A DNA stretch of 64,000 bases from Arsenophonus sp052174455 (GCA_052174455.1 JBQMRP010000057.1:1-64000); one strand, 5' to 3'; counted from the first letter of the stretch, positions 32,200 through 41,539 are shown. Program-made: numbers and translations. The notes: generated by a model not told the origin, from the letters alone.

Positions 32200-34560
32200 A
32201 TGACACTGAATCTTAATAAAATGGTAACCGAAAGCCGCAACCCAGCTAGTAATAGCATTGATACATTATCAACTTTAGATATCTTAAAAATCATTAACCA
32301 GGAAGATAAAAAAGTGCCCATTGCTGTTGAGAAGACACTAACTGAAATTGCGTTTGTTATTGACAAAGTTGTCTATGCCTTTCAAAATAATGGTAGATTG
32401 TTTTACTGTGGTGCTGGCACTTCAGGCCGTTTAGGTATTTTAGATGCAAGTGAGTGTCCATCAACCTATGGAAGCCATCATGATATGGTAATCGGCTTAA
32501 TCGCTGGTGGATACCAAGCGATTCTTAAAGCGGTAGAAAATGCCGAAGATAATTTACAACTTGGCACTGATGATCTTAAAGCTTTTAATTTTAATAAAAA
32601 AGATGTTTTAGTTGGTATTGCTGCAAGTGGCTGCACGCCTTATGTACTAGGGGCAATGAACTATGCTAAAATAACAGAAGCAACCGTTGCCTGCATTAGT
32701 TGCAATCCTAACAGTGAAATGATCAATATAGCAGATATTGCAATAACACCAATTGTCGGTCCTGAAGTAATCACAGGATCCTCACGAATGAAAGCCGGTA
32801 CGGCACAAAAATTAGTTCTTAATATGATCACTACAGGTGCTATGATACGGATTGGAAAAGTATACGGTAACCTAATGGTAGATGTAGAAGCAACTAATGC
32901 TAAACTTATTGAACGCCAAAAACATATTGTTATGGCTGCAACAAAGTGTGATCGAGCAACAGCAGAACAAGCTCTTATTGAATGTAATAATCATTGTAAA
33001 ACCACTATCGTTATGATCCTTACTGGCTTTAATGCCAAACAAGCTAAACAAGCATTAGCTGATAATAATGGTTTTATCCGTTCTGCCTTAAAACAGAATA
33101 TTGACCACCAATATCTAAGTCAAATACTACTGAGTATCGGCGGTGCTAAAAATATTATTCAGTACGGCAATTGTATGACACGCTTACGCATAACCTTGCA
33201 TGACACACAATTAGTTGACAAAAATCGTCTCAAACAAATTCCAGGTGTGTTAGGAATTAACGACAGTGATAAACAACTACAAATTGTATTAGGTCCAGGT
33301 AACGCTCAAACTGCTAGTGACATGATGAAACAATTATTAGAAAATAGATATGAGACAGAAACAACATTAGCCACTAAAAATAATAATTTACAAAGAATCG
33401 ATACACCAACAATAAAAAATAATTTAAAAACTAAACAAACTAGTCGCATTCATAAATTTTTATCTACTTTTGCCACTATCTTTACCCCACTTATTCCAGG
33501 TTTTATTGCCGTTGGTTTGTTACTCGGCTTCGCAACATTAGTTAAACAATTGTACTATCCAGCTGGTCTACCCACTGAAGCAACACAACAGACTTTTCTT
33601 GTTCACTTAATACTTTATATGTCTGTATTTAGCAAAGGTCTTTATGCTTTTTTAGGGATCTTGATTGGTTATAACACGCAAAAAGTTTTTGGCGGTTCAG
33701 GTGTTAATGGTGCCATTATTGCATCGCTTTTTATTTTAGGCTACGATCCACACGCCACAACAGGATTTTTCTCTAATATGAGCACTTTTTTTAATTACAC
33801 CATTGATGCTCGTGGTAATATTATTGGTATTTTACTTGCTTGCATTTGTGGTGCATGGGTTGAAAAACAAATCAGAAAAATTGTTTCTGCCAATTTAGAT
33901 ATGATCCTGACTTCAACAATTACATTGCTAATTATTGGTGTCCTGACCTATATAATTATCATGCCAATTGGTAGCTATTTATTTATTGGTATGTCCTGGT
34001 TATTTATACATTTAAATGGCAATCCATTTGGTACCGCTATATTATCTTCTCTATTTTTGATCGCTGTTGTTTTTGGTATACACCAAGGTTTTATTCCGGT
34101 TTATTTCGCTTTAATGGAGACACAAGGGTTTAATTCTCTTTTTCCGATCCTAGCTATGGCAGGAGGTGGTCAAATTGGTGCAACATTAGCACTCTATATC
34201 AAAGCAAATAAAAATTCTAATTTACGTAATCAGATACGGGGGAAATTTATCCCAGGTTTATTAGGTATTGCTGAACCTTTAATCTATGGGGTAACTTTAC
34301 CGCGTGTTAAACCTTTCATAACTGCTTGTCTTGGTGGTGGTGCTGGTGGTTTTTTTATTGGATCAGTTTCCTGGTTGGGTCACCCAATTGGTCTTAACTC
34401 AGTTTTTGGACCATCCGGATTAATTGCTATTCCACTAATTACATCTCCAACCGGTACTTTTAGCGGTATATTTATCTATATTAGTGGCTTACTGATTTCC
34501 TATTTATTTGGTTTTATTTTTACCTATTTATTTGCTAGTAAAAATATCGATTTAAATTAA
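32200..34560 (+). CDS. murQ-murP: MurNAc-6-phosphate etherase fused to MurNAc PTS permease EIIBC
   Basis: This 786-residue frame joins two proteins that are separate in E. coli. Residues 1-298 are MurQ, which cleaves the lactyl ether of N-acetylmuramic acid 6-phosphate: GAGTSGRLGILDASECP with catalytic Glu85, the second Glu (about 116) in AVENAEDN, and VTGSSRMKAG-like ITGSSRMKAGTAQ near 191. Residues 300-380 are a PTS EIIB domain with the phospho-cysteine motif GNCMTRLR (Cys325). Residues from about 415 to 786 are a membrane EIIC with several hydrophobic spans and GIAEPLIYGV near 690. In MurQ the family motif ASGRTPYV reads ASGCTPYV here (Cys145). No stop or restart lies at the junction. An AGGA ribosome binding site precedes the ATG and a strong terminator follows. 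EIIA (Crr) must come from elsewhere. Confidence 0.93.
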   Translation: MTLNLNKMVTESRNPASNSIDTLSTLDILKIINQEDKKVPIAVEKTLTEIAFVIDKVVYAFQNNGRLFYCGAGTSGRLGILDASECPSTYGSHHDMVIGLIAGGYQAILKAVENAEDNLQLGTDDLKAFNFNKKDVLVGIAASGCTPYVLGAMNYAKITEATVACISCNPNSEMINIADIAITPIVGPEVITGSSRMKAGTAQKLVLNMITTGAMIRIGKVYGNLMVDVEATNAKLIERQKHIVMAATKCDRATAEQALIECNNHCKTTIVMILTGFNAKQAKQALADNNGFIRSALKQNIDHQYLSQILLSIGGAKNIIQYGNCMTRLRITLHDTQLVDKNRLKQIPGVLGINDSDKQLQIVLGPGNAQTASDMMKQLLENRYETETTLATKNNNLQRIDTPTIKNNLKTKQTSRIHKFLSTFATIFTPLIPGFIAVGLLLGFATLVKQLYYPAGLPTEATQQTFLVHLILYMSVFSKGLYAFLGILIGYNTQKVFGGSGVNGAIIASLFILGYDPHATTGFFSNMSTFFNYTIDARGNIIGILLACICGAWVEKQIRKIVSANLDMILTSTITLLIIGVLTYIIIMPIGSYLFIGMSWLFIHLNGNPFGTAILSSLFLIAVVFGIHQGFIPVYFALMETQGFNSLFPILAMAGGGQIGATLALYIKANKNSNLRNQIRGKFIPGLLGIAEPLIYGVTLPRVKPFITACLGGGAGGFFIGSVSWLGHPIGLNSVFGPSGLIAIPLITSPTGTFSGIFIYISGLLISYLFGFIFTYLFASKNIDLN

Positions 34561-34564
34561 AAAC

Positions 34565-34594
34565 AAAAAAAGGGGGGCACCCCCTTTTTTTTTT
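34565..34594. terminator. Rho-independent terminator of murQ-murP
   Basis: A stem of GGGGG / CCCCC with a GCA loop, extended by seven A-T pairs, is followed by a run of T. It begins 5 bp after the stop. The A-run upstream makes it potentially bidirectional. Confidence 0.9.
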
Positions 34595-34851
34595 GCATCA
34601 CATTTGCGACTAAATAAATGGATATAGAGATAGTATAAAATACTTATTTTAAAACTAAAATAAACCAAGCGTTACGTTAATAACGTGGATAATAATTAAT
34701 AAATTAAATAGTCAACCCAGATAAAACTATTGATTAAATTGATAATAAATATAATAAAAACTTATCATTAAAATCGAGTTAACGTAGTTATGTAATTATC
34801 AGTAACACTGTAACTATTTTTTCGTCTAATGTCTTATATAGACCCTTGTTA

Positions 34852-35854
34852 CACAACCTATTCATGATAATATGGTCAATGCTAAATATAATTGAGGGGG
34901 GAATATCATGATGATGAGCTTCCATTATCATGGAACTACAAAACCTAAAATCAGTTCTGCTATTCAGGCAAGTAAAAATCCACTATTTTTACTTTGGCTA
35001 AATGTTATAGCATCTCCGAACTTACTGTTCCAAAGAACAAAACGAAATAATATTGATAATCATAGCCATATTCACTATCATTTACCGATGATACTGTCGC
35101 TTTCCCTCTTACGAGGCTATAGTAATTTTTGTACAAAAATATTTTCCCACTTGCAAATATGTTGGTATTCGTAGGAGAATTCTTGAACTCTGTACTATTT
35201 TGATCTATCCTGGATCGCTTTTACGTAAGATAATAGGGAAATTTTTGTGAAATGAGGCAGGAAGAACCGAAGTCAAAACATAAAGCGTTTATAAAGCTAC
35301 GAGCTTGGTTATCTGTATGTAGACGTGAAATATCCTCTTCGCAAATACCAAACAAAACTTCACGACCTCATCTTTTCATAGTTATGATCTAGATCGCGTC
35401 ACTTGCACTCGATGGATTTTTGTCCATCTTTACAAGGTAAAAACTGAGGCTAATGCTCACGCTTATTACGTTATCTTAACTAACCATATCCCATAGTTAT
35501 TCATCGGATATTTATAAATAATGCTAAAGAATTTACAGAGCATCTTTTTAGTCTATGAAAATATTCAACCACCGGAAAACAGGAATTCAACCACTTGTAT
35601 ACAACGATTAGTATAAAAGACAAACTTAACCTGCCAATACATTCTCAAATAAATGGCATGATCAAGCGATTTAAAATCTATTCTTTTAATTATAGTAAAG
35701 AGCTTAAGAACATTTTACATCGATATATTTGGCTGTACAATCAAAAATTACCCCAATTAGTATTTGGTAGTAAAACCCTATTGCAATATATAAAGATTAG
35801 TTCAAAGTTAAACCTGAATTATTTAAAAAAAACTATAATCTTTTGGGATGTACA
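34852..35854 (+). mobile_element. IS481-family element, full length, decayed
   Basis: About 1.0 kb, ending in CTATAATCTTTTGGGATGTACA with a TGTTACACAACC-like left end. The frame-broken translation gives an N-terminal helix-turn-helix region (HYHGTTKPKISSAIQASK, then KWKKRN-like and LSLSE), a middle TRWIFVHLYKVKTEANAHA, and the conserved NGMIKRF followed by LYNQKLPQLVFGSKT (IS481: NGMVERFNG, YNxxLPQxAL). Frameshifts near 34950, 35200 and 35480 disable it. Its right end abuts the tusD start. Confidence 0.82.
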
Positions 35855-36259
35855 TCTATTTTAAATAAGCCTTTAACTTATTGTCTATTAGTGACAGAGC
35901 CTGCTTATGGAACTCAGCAGGCCACTAATGCCTGGCAATTCGCGAATGCTCTAATTATAGAGGGGCATAGACTAAAAACTGTTTTTTTCTATCAAGAAGG
36001 TGTTTATAACGGTAATCAATTAATCTCACCGGCTAACGATGAATTTAATTTACTTATAGGATGGAAAACATTAGCAAAGCAAACAGGCTGTCAATTGAAC
36101 GTCTGTGTTTCTGCTGCATTACGACGAGGTATTATTGATGAAACTGAAGCAAAAAATAGTTGCTTACCTTGTGCTAATCTAGATGAAGATTTTATATTGA
36201 GCGGGTTAGGTAGTCTGGCTGAGGCCATGCTTATTTGCGATCGCACAGTTCAATTTTAA
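35843..36259 (+). CDS. tusD: Sulfurtransferase TusD (tRNA 2-thiouridine relay)
   Basis: TusD is the sulfur-accepting subunit of the TusBCD hexamer, which passes sulfur from TusA to TusE for 2-thiolation of tRNA wobble uridine. From PAYGTQQATNAWQF on, the protein aligns with TusD over its full length (family about 128 residues). It keeps the active-site Cys in LNVCVSAALRRG and the end LICDRTVQF. The start is abnormal: the IS481 right end (TGTACA at 35849-35854) lies about 20 bp before the first conserved codon and no ATG or GTG precedes it in frame. The candidates are TTG at 35843, inside the IS end, or ATT at 35858; the coordinates given use TTG. tusC follows 7 bp later. The body is intact, so a weak start is likely used, but this is unproven. 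Confidence 0.85.
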   Translation: MGCTSILNKPLTYCLLVTEPAYGTQQATNAWQFANALIIEGHRLKTVFFYQEGVYNGNQLISPANDEFNLLIGWKTLAKQTGCQLNVCVSAALRRGIIDETEAKNSCLPCANLDEDFILSGLGSLAEAMLICDRTVQF

Positions 36260-36266
36260 GTTAAAT

Positions 36267-36626
36267 ATGAAAAAAATAGCATTTATATTTATGAAAATAC
36301 CTCATGGAACTTCAAGTGGGCGCGAAGGATTAGATGCATTACTTGCGACTTCCGTATTAACCCAAAATATTGGTGTTTTCTTTATTTCTGATGGTGTTTG
36401 TCAATTATTAGCCAAACAAAATCCTAATAAACTCCTGGCACGTGATTATATTCTAACCTATAAATTACTACCATTATATGGTATTAATACTTACTATATT
36501 TGTCAGGAAGATCTTGAAGTAAGGGGATTCACCGCTGACAGTAGTTTTGTGCTACCAGCGACAATTATTCCTGCTGATAGGATTAAACGTTACCTAACAG
36601 GTTATAATATAATTCTTACTTTCTAA
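36267..36626 (+). CDS. tusC: Sulfurtransferase complex subunit TusC
   Basis: TusC is a structural partner in the TusBCD sulfur relay for mnm5s2U34 tRNA modification. At 119 residues it has exactly the E. coli length. It carries IPHGTSSGREGLDALLAT near residue 10 (E. coli VPHGTAAGREGLDALLAT), FFISDGVCQLL near residue 40, RDYILTYKLLPLYGI near residue 58 and a C-terminal GYNIILTF. It starts 7 bp after the tusD stop and is followed by tusB after 16 bp, so the three genes form one operon. The frame is intact. There is no sign of an internal promoter, so its expression probably depends on transcription crossing the IS481/tusD border. Confidence 0.94.
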   Translation: MKKIAFIFMKIPHGTSSGREGLDALLATSVLTQNIGVFFISDGVCQLLAKQNPNKLLARDYILTYKLLPLYGINTYYICQEDLEVRGFTADSSFVLPATIIPADRIKRYLTGYNIILTF

Positions 36627-36642
36627 TTAACAGAAGGTTAAT

Positions 36643-36948
36643 ATGTTATATAGCATCTCTACCTCCCCTTATTATAACGACTTTGATTCACTAATTAACT
36701 TATTAACGGATCAGGATGAGGTATTATTATTACAAGATGGTGTTTTTCTTGGACATAAAATCTTATCGGAGAATAAAGATAATAATTTTTTAAAACAATT
36801 ACAAGATAAAGGAATTCATGTTTTTGCTTTACAAAATGATATTGAGGCAAGAGGATTAATGTCATATATGTCATCTTATATCCGTCAGATATCTTATGTT
36901 AATTTTGTACAATTAACGGTAAAACATCCACAATATTTTGCTTGGTAA
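36643..36948 (+). CDS. tusB: Sulfurtransferase complex subunit TusB
   Basis: TusB is the third member of the TusBCD complex. The 101-residue protein is slightly longer than in E. coli (95). It shows DQDEVLLLQDGVFL near residue 26, DIEARGLMSYMS near residue 66 (E. coli DLIARGLTGQIS) and the family C-terminus VQLTVKHPQYFAW. An AGAAGGT ribosome binding site sits just ahead of the ATG. Directly after its stop begins an IS256 copy, which separates it from rpsL; in E. coli the two are close neighbours. The frame is intact. Confidence 0.93.
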   Translation: MLYSISTSPYYNDFDSLINLLTDQDEVLLLQDGVFLGHKILSENKDNNFLKQLQDKGIHVFALQNDIEARGLMSYMSSYIRQISYVNFVQLTVKHPQYFAW

Positions 36949-38243
36949 TAGTTATATTCATTTTTGTGTATGCTGTTTATTGGATGGTGATGTATTCCAG
37001 TAATTTTTTTATGAACTCATCTAATAGATAAGGTAAGTTAATAAGTATCGCTGTTGAATATGAGATCGAATCCATCCTAAAACACATCTTGTTGATGGTC
37101 ACCTATGTCATCATCTTTAACAGTTATTTTCATCGCGAATCTACAAAACGAGTTATTGACGATATTGAGATTAAAGCCCCTAAGGTTTAGGGGGTTGCAG
37201 CGGCCAAATAATATGATTCAATAGCTCGTTGTTAGCACCTTAATCTGAAGCATGAAAATCGGTGAAGAGTTGATATTATGCCTATACCTGTAAACGCACA
37301 TCCACCGGTAATTTTCACGAAATTATTGGACAATTATTAATGAAAAGCACATCATCTCTTTCTGCCAAGGGGGGAACCCCCCATCAGCAGACTGAAATAT
37401 CGATACCTTGAAGAGAGTCGGCAATAGTGTTTATGTGATTTAAGCGATACACTTATGTTTATTTCTGAGCCAATGATGCCATATATACCATTCTATCAGG
37501 CAAACCGATCCTCATGACCTACTTGTTCATTATTGAGTCAGTTAACGTGAACGTAAGAAGCTCGTTGCGGTTAAAGATGATTATCAAAAAGTTGGAAGCG
37601 AACTATGCTGAATTTTGGATAGGAAACTGCAGTGGCGAGGACTTAATCGTATTTTCCATGGTTGATACAGAAGACGGTGCTTGCTTTTTGGAATGTAATG
37701 GCAAAATATTTCTGCGCATGTGTAGTACTAACGTCATTGAGCTACACAAAATAGCTAACATGCTACCTTTACTTTCCAAAAGTATGCAACCAAAAATTAA
37801 AGGTGAGCTGTGTGGAGCTTCAGCTAATAAGAGAGCTGCGATACCGCTAATAAATCCCTTAATGTTTTGTTGACAAGATTTTTACTAAAACATCCTGCAG
37901 CGATAAAGAAGCTGGAAATAATTGAGAAGAATGGCTGGAATTCCTATAGCTTTCTATCAGAAAACTACGTATCAATAAGAACTCCAAATCCGATTAAGTC
38001 GGGTTTTGTAACAGTAAGAATATGGAAATTGAAGCGCAAAGAATTATGATTCGAGAAAAACAAACATTTTAATGGTATTTGAGTCGCTTCAGTCTCTTCA
38101 GAAAAGCTGGAACCGGCTAAAAGGATTTGAGCTGCTGACTTATGATAATAAATAACGTTCAATTTAAGGGTGGAGAGTAGGTTTACTAAGCATTAGAGTT
38201 GAACAAAATTTAACCGTCATATACTAGATTTGCTAATAATTCT
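36949..38243 (+). mobile_element. IS256-family element between tusB and rpsL, decayed
   Basis: A plus-oriented copy of about 1.3 kb, slightly shortened. It runs from TAGTTATATTCATTTTTGTG, immediately after the tusB stop, to CTAGATTTGCTAATAATTC. It contains some of the better readable C-terminal transposase sequence: NMLPLLSKSMQPKIKGEL at 37757-37812 and a block near 37900-38040 that includes SIRTPNPIKSGFVTVRI. Frameshifts and stops split the gene into fragments. Confidence 0.87.
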
Positions 38244-38272
38244 TTGCTAATGGATAATCTTTTCTATATTTC

Positions 38273-38301
38273 TTGACACATGCCTCTGTCAGCAATAAAC
38301 T
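38273..38301 (+). promoter_or_regulatory. str operon promoter (rpsL)
   Basis: TTGACA and TAAACT are spaced 17 bp apart, about 77 bp before the rpsL ATG. The layout parallels the E. coli str promoter (TTGACA, 17 bp, TAAAAT). It lies only about 30 bp beyond the IS256 right end, so the insertion spared it. Confidence 0.7.
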
Positions 38302-38377
38302 TCTGCGTCCTTGTATTTTATCATGGCGATAAACAAGGAATATCCCTGTTTATGAAACAAAAATCAGGAGCTTTTTA

Positions 38378-38752
38378 ATGCCAACAATTAATCAACTGGT
38401 TCGTAAACCACGTAACTCGAAAGTTGTAAAAAGCAATGTTCCTGCACTGGAATCTTGCCCGCAAAAACGTGGTGTATGTACTCGCGTATATACCACTACC
38501 CCTAAAAAACCTAACTCAGCTTTACGGAAAGTATGCCGTGTTCGTTTAACTAATGGTTATGAAGTATCTTCTTATATTGGTGGTGAAGGTCATAATTTGC
38601 AGGAGCACTCAGTAATCTTAATTCGTGGTGGTCGTGTTAAAGACTTACCAGGTGTACGTTATCACACTGTCCGAGGTGCATTGGACTGTTCTGGTGTAAA
38701 AGGTCGAAAACAAGGTCGTTCTAAATACGGCACTAAGAGACCGAAAGCTTAA
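38378..38752 (+). CDS. rpsL: 30S ribosomal protein S12
   Basis: S12 sits at the decoding centre of the small subunit. The 124-residue protein has the normal length. It keeps the streptomycin-site segments TTPKKPNSALRKVCRVRL (Lys42 equivalent unchanged) and GGRVKDLPGVRYH (Lys87 equivalent unchanged), so it looks streptomycin-sensitive by sequence. An AGGAGC ribosome binding site precedes the ATG. It is the first gene of the str operon, followed by rpsG after 97 bp. The 5' leader carries the promoter described at 38273. No defects are seen. Confidence 0.98.
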   Translation: MPTINQLVRKPRNSKVVKSNVPALESCPQKRGVCTRVYTTTPKKPNSALRKVCRVRLTNGYEVSSYIGGEGHNLQEHSVILIRGGRVKDLPGVRYHTVRGALDCSGVKGRKQGRSKYGTKRPKA

Positions 38753-38849
38753 TAGTTCTCCGTTAAGTACGGACAAACATTTAATTTTTAATGTTAAAAT
38801 AAACTCATAGAGTTTTAGACAACCCTGAATTTAAAAGCGGAGTATATCC

Positions 38850-39320
38850 ATGCCACGTCGTCGTGTAATTGGTCAACGTAAAATTTTACCTGATCCAAAA
38901 TTTGGATCAGAATTATTGGCTAAATTTATTAATATTTTAATGGTAGATGGTAAAAAATCTACTGCAGAAACAATTGTATATAGTGCGCTTGAATCTCTGG
39001 CTAAACATTCTGGAAAAGATCATTTAGAAGCCTTTGAAATAGCTCTGGATAATGTTCGTCCAACAGTTGAAGTTAAATCACGCCGTGTTGGTGGTTCAAC
39101 TTACCAAGTTCCTGTTGAAGTTCGCCCTGTCCGTCGCAACGCATTAGCAATGCGTTGGATTGTTGAAGCCGCTCGTAAACGCGGTGATAAATCAATGGCT
39201 TTGCGTTTAGCAAACGAATTATCTGATGCAGCTGAAAATAAAGGCACTGCTGTTAAAAAACGTGAAGATATTCATCGTATGGCAGAGGCTAACAAGGCGT
39301 TTGCGCACTATCGTTGGTAG
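38850..39320 (+). CDS. rpsG: 30S ribosomal protein S7
   Basis: S7 nucleates assembly of the 30S head by binding 16S rRNA near its 3' major domain and contacts tRNA at the E site. The 156-residue product matches the common bacterial length. It starts MPRRRVIGQRKILPDPKFGS and carries the family block NVRPTVEVKSRRVGGSTYQV near residue 74, and a C-terminal HRMAEANKAFAHYRW. In E. coli S7 represses its own operon by binding the rpsL-rpsG intergenic RNA; the 97-bp spacer here could serve the same role, although I did not fold it. fusA follows after 76 bp. Confidence 0.98.
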   Translation: MPRRRVIGQRKILPDPKFGSELLAKFINILMVDGKKSTAETIVYSALESLAKHSGKDHLEAFEIALDNVRPTVEVKSRRVGGSTYQVPVEVRPVRRNALAMRWIVEAARKRGDKSMALRLANELSDAAENKGTAVKKREDIHRMAEANKAFAHYRW

Positions 39321-39396
39321 ATTTCGCTAGTTATGTTTCGTAAGGTAACAATAGCGTTACCCTTATACGAATTGAACCATTACGAGAGAGGAAAAA

Positions 39397-41508
39397 ATGG
39401 CTCGTAAAACCCCCATTACGCGTTATCGCAACATAGGCATTAGTGCCCATATTGATGCTGGCAAGACCACTACAACTGAACGTATTCTATTTTACACTGG
39501 CGTGAGCCATAAAATTGGGGAAGTTCATGATGGCGAAGCAACAATGGATTGGATGGAGCAGGAGCAAGAGCGTGGTATTACTATCACTTCAGCTGCAACT
39601 ACTGCTTTCTGGTCTGGTATGGGTAAACAGTTTGATGAACATCATATCAATATTATTGATACACCAGGACACGTTGATTTCACTATTGAAGTAGAACGCT
39701 CTATGCGTATTCTTGATGGTGCGGTAATGATTTATTGTGCAGTTGGTGGTGTCCAACCACAATCTGAAACAGTTTGGCGTCAGGCAAATAAGTATCAAGT
39801 ACCTCGTATTGCATTTATTAATAAAATGGATCGCATGGGTGCTAATTTCTTGCGTGTTGTTAAGCAAATTGAAACACGTCTATCAGCAATACCAGTTCCA
39901 CTTCAATTGCCTATTGGTGCTGAAGAATCATTTACTGGTGTTATTGATTTACTTAAAATAAAAGCAATTAAGTGGAATGACAGTGATCAAGGCATTACTT
40001 TTGTTTATGACGATATTCCAGAAAATTTACAAGCTCAAGTTGAAGAGTGGCATGGTAAGCTGATTGAAGCTGCGGCTGAAGCATCAGATGAGTTGATGGA
40101 AAAATATCTTAGTGAAGAAGAGCTGTCTGAAGAAGAGATCAAACAAGGATTACGTAAACGCGTATTGAATAATGAAATTATTTTGGTTACGTGTGGTTCT
40201 GCCTTTAAAAATAAAGGTGTCCAAGCAATGCTGGATGCAGTTATTGAATATTTACCTTCACCCACTGATATTCCGGCAATTAAAAGTGTTTTAACCGATA
40301 GCAAAAACACACCAGCAGAACGTCATGTAAGTGATGATGAGCCTTTTTCAGCATTGGCATTTAAAATTGCAACTGACCCATTTGTTGGTAATTTAACTTT
40401 CTTCCGGGTTTACTCTGGTGTGGTTAACTCAGGGGATACCGTCCTTAACCCAGTTAAGGATAAAAAAGAGCGTTTTAGTCGTATCGTTCAGATGCATGCT
40501 AATAAACGTGAAGAAATTAAAGAAGTCCGAGCAGGTGATATTGCTGCCGCTATTGGTCTCAAAGATGTGACTACTGGTGATACGCTATGTGCTATGAATG
40601 CGCCAATTATTTTGGAACGTATGGAATTTCCACAGCCCGTTATCTCGGTTGCTATTGAACCTAAAACTAAAGTTGACCAAGAAAAAATGGGTATTGCTTT
40701 AGGTCGTTTAGCTCAAGAAGATCCATCCTTCCGCGTATCAACAGATAAAGAGTCTGGTCAAACAATTATTGCTGGTATGGGTGAACTGCATCTGGAAGTG
40801 TTAGTTGATCGTATGCGTCGTGAATTTAAAGTTGAAGCAAATGTTGGCAAACCACAAGTAGCATACCGTGAGACTATTCGTAAGTCTGTTGAACAAGAAG
40901 GTAAATTTATTCGTCAGTCTGGTGGTCGTGGTCAATTTGGTCATGTATGGATACGCGTTGAACCTTTAGAAGCAGGCCATGAAATTGGTTATGAATTCCA
41001 TAACGAAATCGTCGGTGGCATTGTACCTAAAGAGTACATACCTGCGGTAGATAAAGGTGTTCAAGAACAGATAAAAAATGGTGTTCTAGCGGGCTACCCC
41101 ATTATTGATGTCAAAGTGGCATTATATTATGGTTCCTATCATGAAGTTGATTCCTCTGAAATGGCATTCAAAATTGCAGGTTCTATGGCTTTTAAAGAAG
41201 GTTTTATGAAAGCAAGCCCAGCTTTACTAGAACCAATAATGAAAGTTGAAGTTGAGACACCTGAAGACTATATGGGTGATGTAATTGCTGATCTGAACCG
41301 TCGTCGTGGTATGATTGAAGGTATGGAAGACACAGCAACTGGTAAGACGGTTTGTGCTCAAGTACCATTGTCAGAAATGTTTGGTTATGCCACAGATTTG
41401 CGTTCACAAACTCAAGGTCGCGCTTCTTATTCAATGGAATTTTTAAAGTACAATGAAGCACCAACCAATGTTGCTCAAACAATTATTGAAGCTCGTAAAG
41501 CTAAATAA
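39397..41508 (+). CDS. fusA: Elongation factor G
   Basis: EF-G is the GTPase that drives translocation on the ribosome. The protein has 703 residues (704 in E. coli). The G domain is complete: P-loop AHIDAGKTT near residue 17, switch II DTPGHVDFT near residue 88, and NKMDR near residue 142. The later domains include GMGELHLEV near residue 462 and the domain IV tip region near residue 500 (RQSGGRGQFGHVWI). A GAGAGG ribosome binding site precedes the ATG. It is the last intact gene of the str operon; tuf, which should follow, is dead. A small hairpin (41540-41561) separates them. Confidence 0.98.
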   Translation: MARKTPITRYRNIGISAHIDAGKTTTTERILFYTGVSHKIGEVHDGEATMDWMEQEQERGITITSAATTAFWSGMGKQFDEHHINIIDTPGHVDFTIEVERSMRILDGAVMIYCAVGGVQPQSETVWRQANKYQVPRIAFINKMDRMGANFLRVVKQIETRLSAIPVPLQLPIGAEESFTGVIDLLKIKAIKWNDSDQGITFVYDDIPENLQAQVEEWHGKLIEAAAEASDELMEKYLSEEELSEEEIKQGLRKRVLNNEIILVTCGSAFKNKGVQAMLDAVIEYLPSPTDIPAIKSVLTDSKNTPAERHVSDDEPFSALAFKIATDPFVGNLTFFRVYSGVVNSGDTVLNPVKDKKERFSRIVQMHANKREEIKEVRAGDIAAAIGLKDVTTGDTLCAMNAPIILERMEFPQPVISVAIEPKTKVDQEKMGIALGRLAQEDPSFRVSTDKESGQTIIAGMGELHLEVLVDRMRREFKVEANVGKPQVAYRETIRKSVEQEGKFIRQSGGRGQFGHVWIRVEPLEAGHEIGYEFHNEIVGGIVPKEYIPAVDKGVQEQIKNGVLAGYPIIDVKVALYYGSYHEVDSSEMAFKIAGSMAFKEGFMKASPALLEPIMKVEVETPEDYMGDVIADLNRRRGMIEGMEDTATGKTVCAQVPLSEMFGYATDLRSQTQGRASYSMEFLKYNEAPTNVAQTIIEARKAK

Positions 41509-41539
41509 TTAGCTTTCGGTTTAATTATTTAATCTAATT

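Noticed and set aside
34908..35174. Open frame of 88 codons before tusD, at the place where yheO would be expected
   Set aside because: Its first part matches the N-terminal region of the IS481 transposase, and frameshifts carry the rest. No YheO similarity was seen.
37514..38049. Two open frames upstream of rpsL with NMLPLLSKSMQPKIKGEL and related sequence
   Set aside because: They are IS256 transposase fragments split by stops, not host genes.
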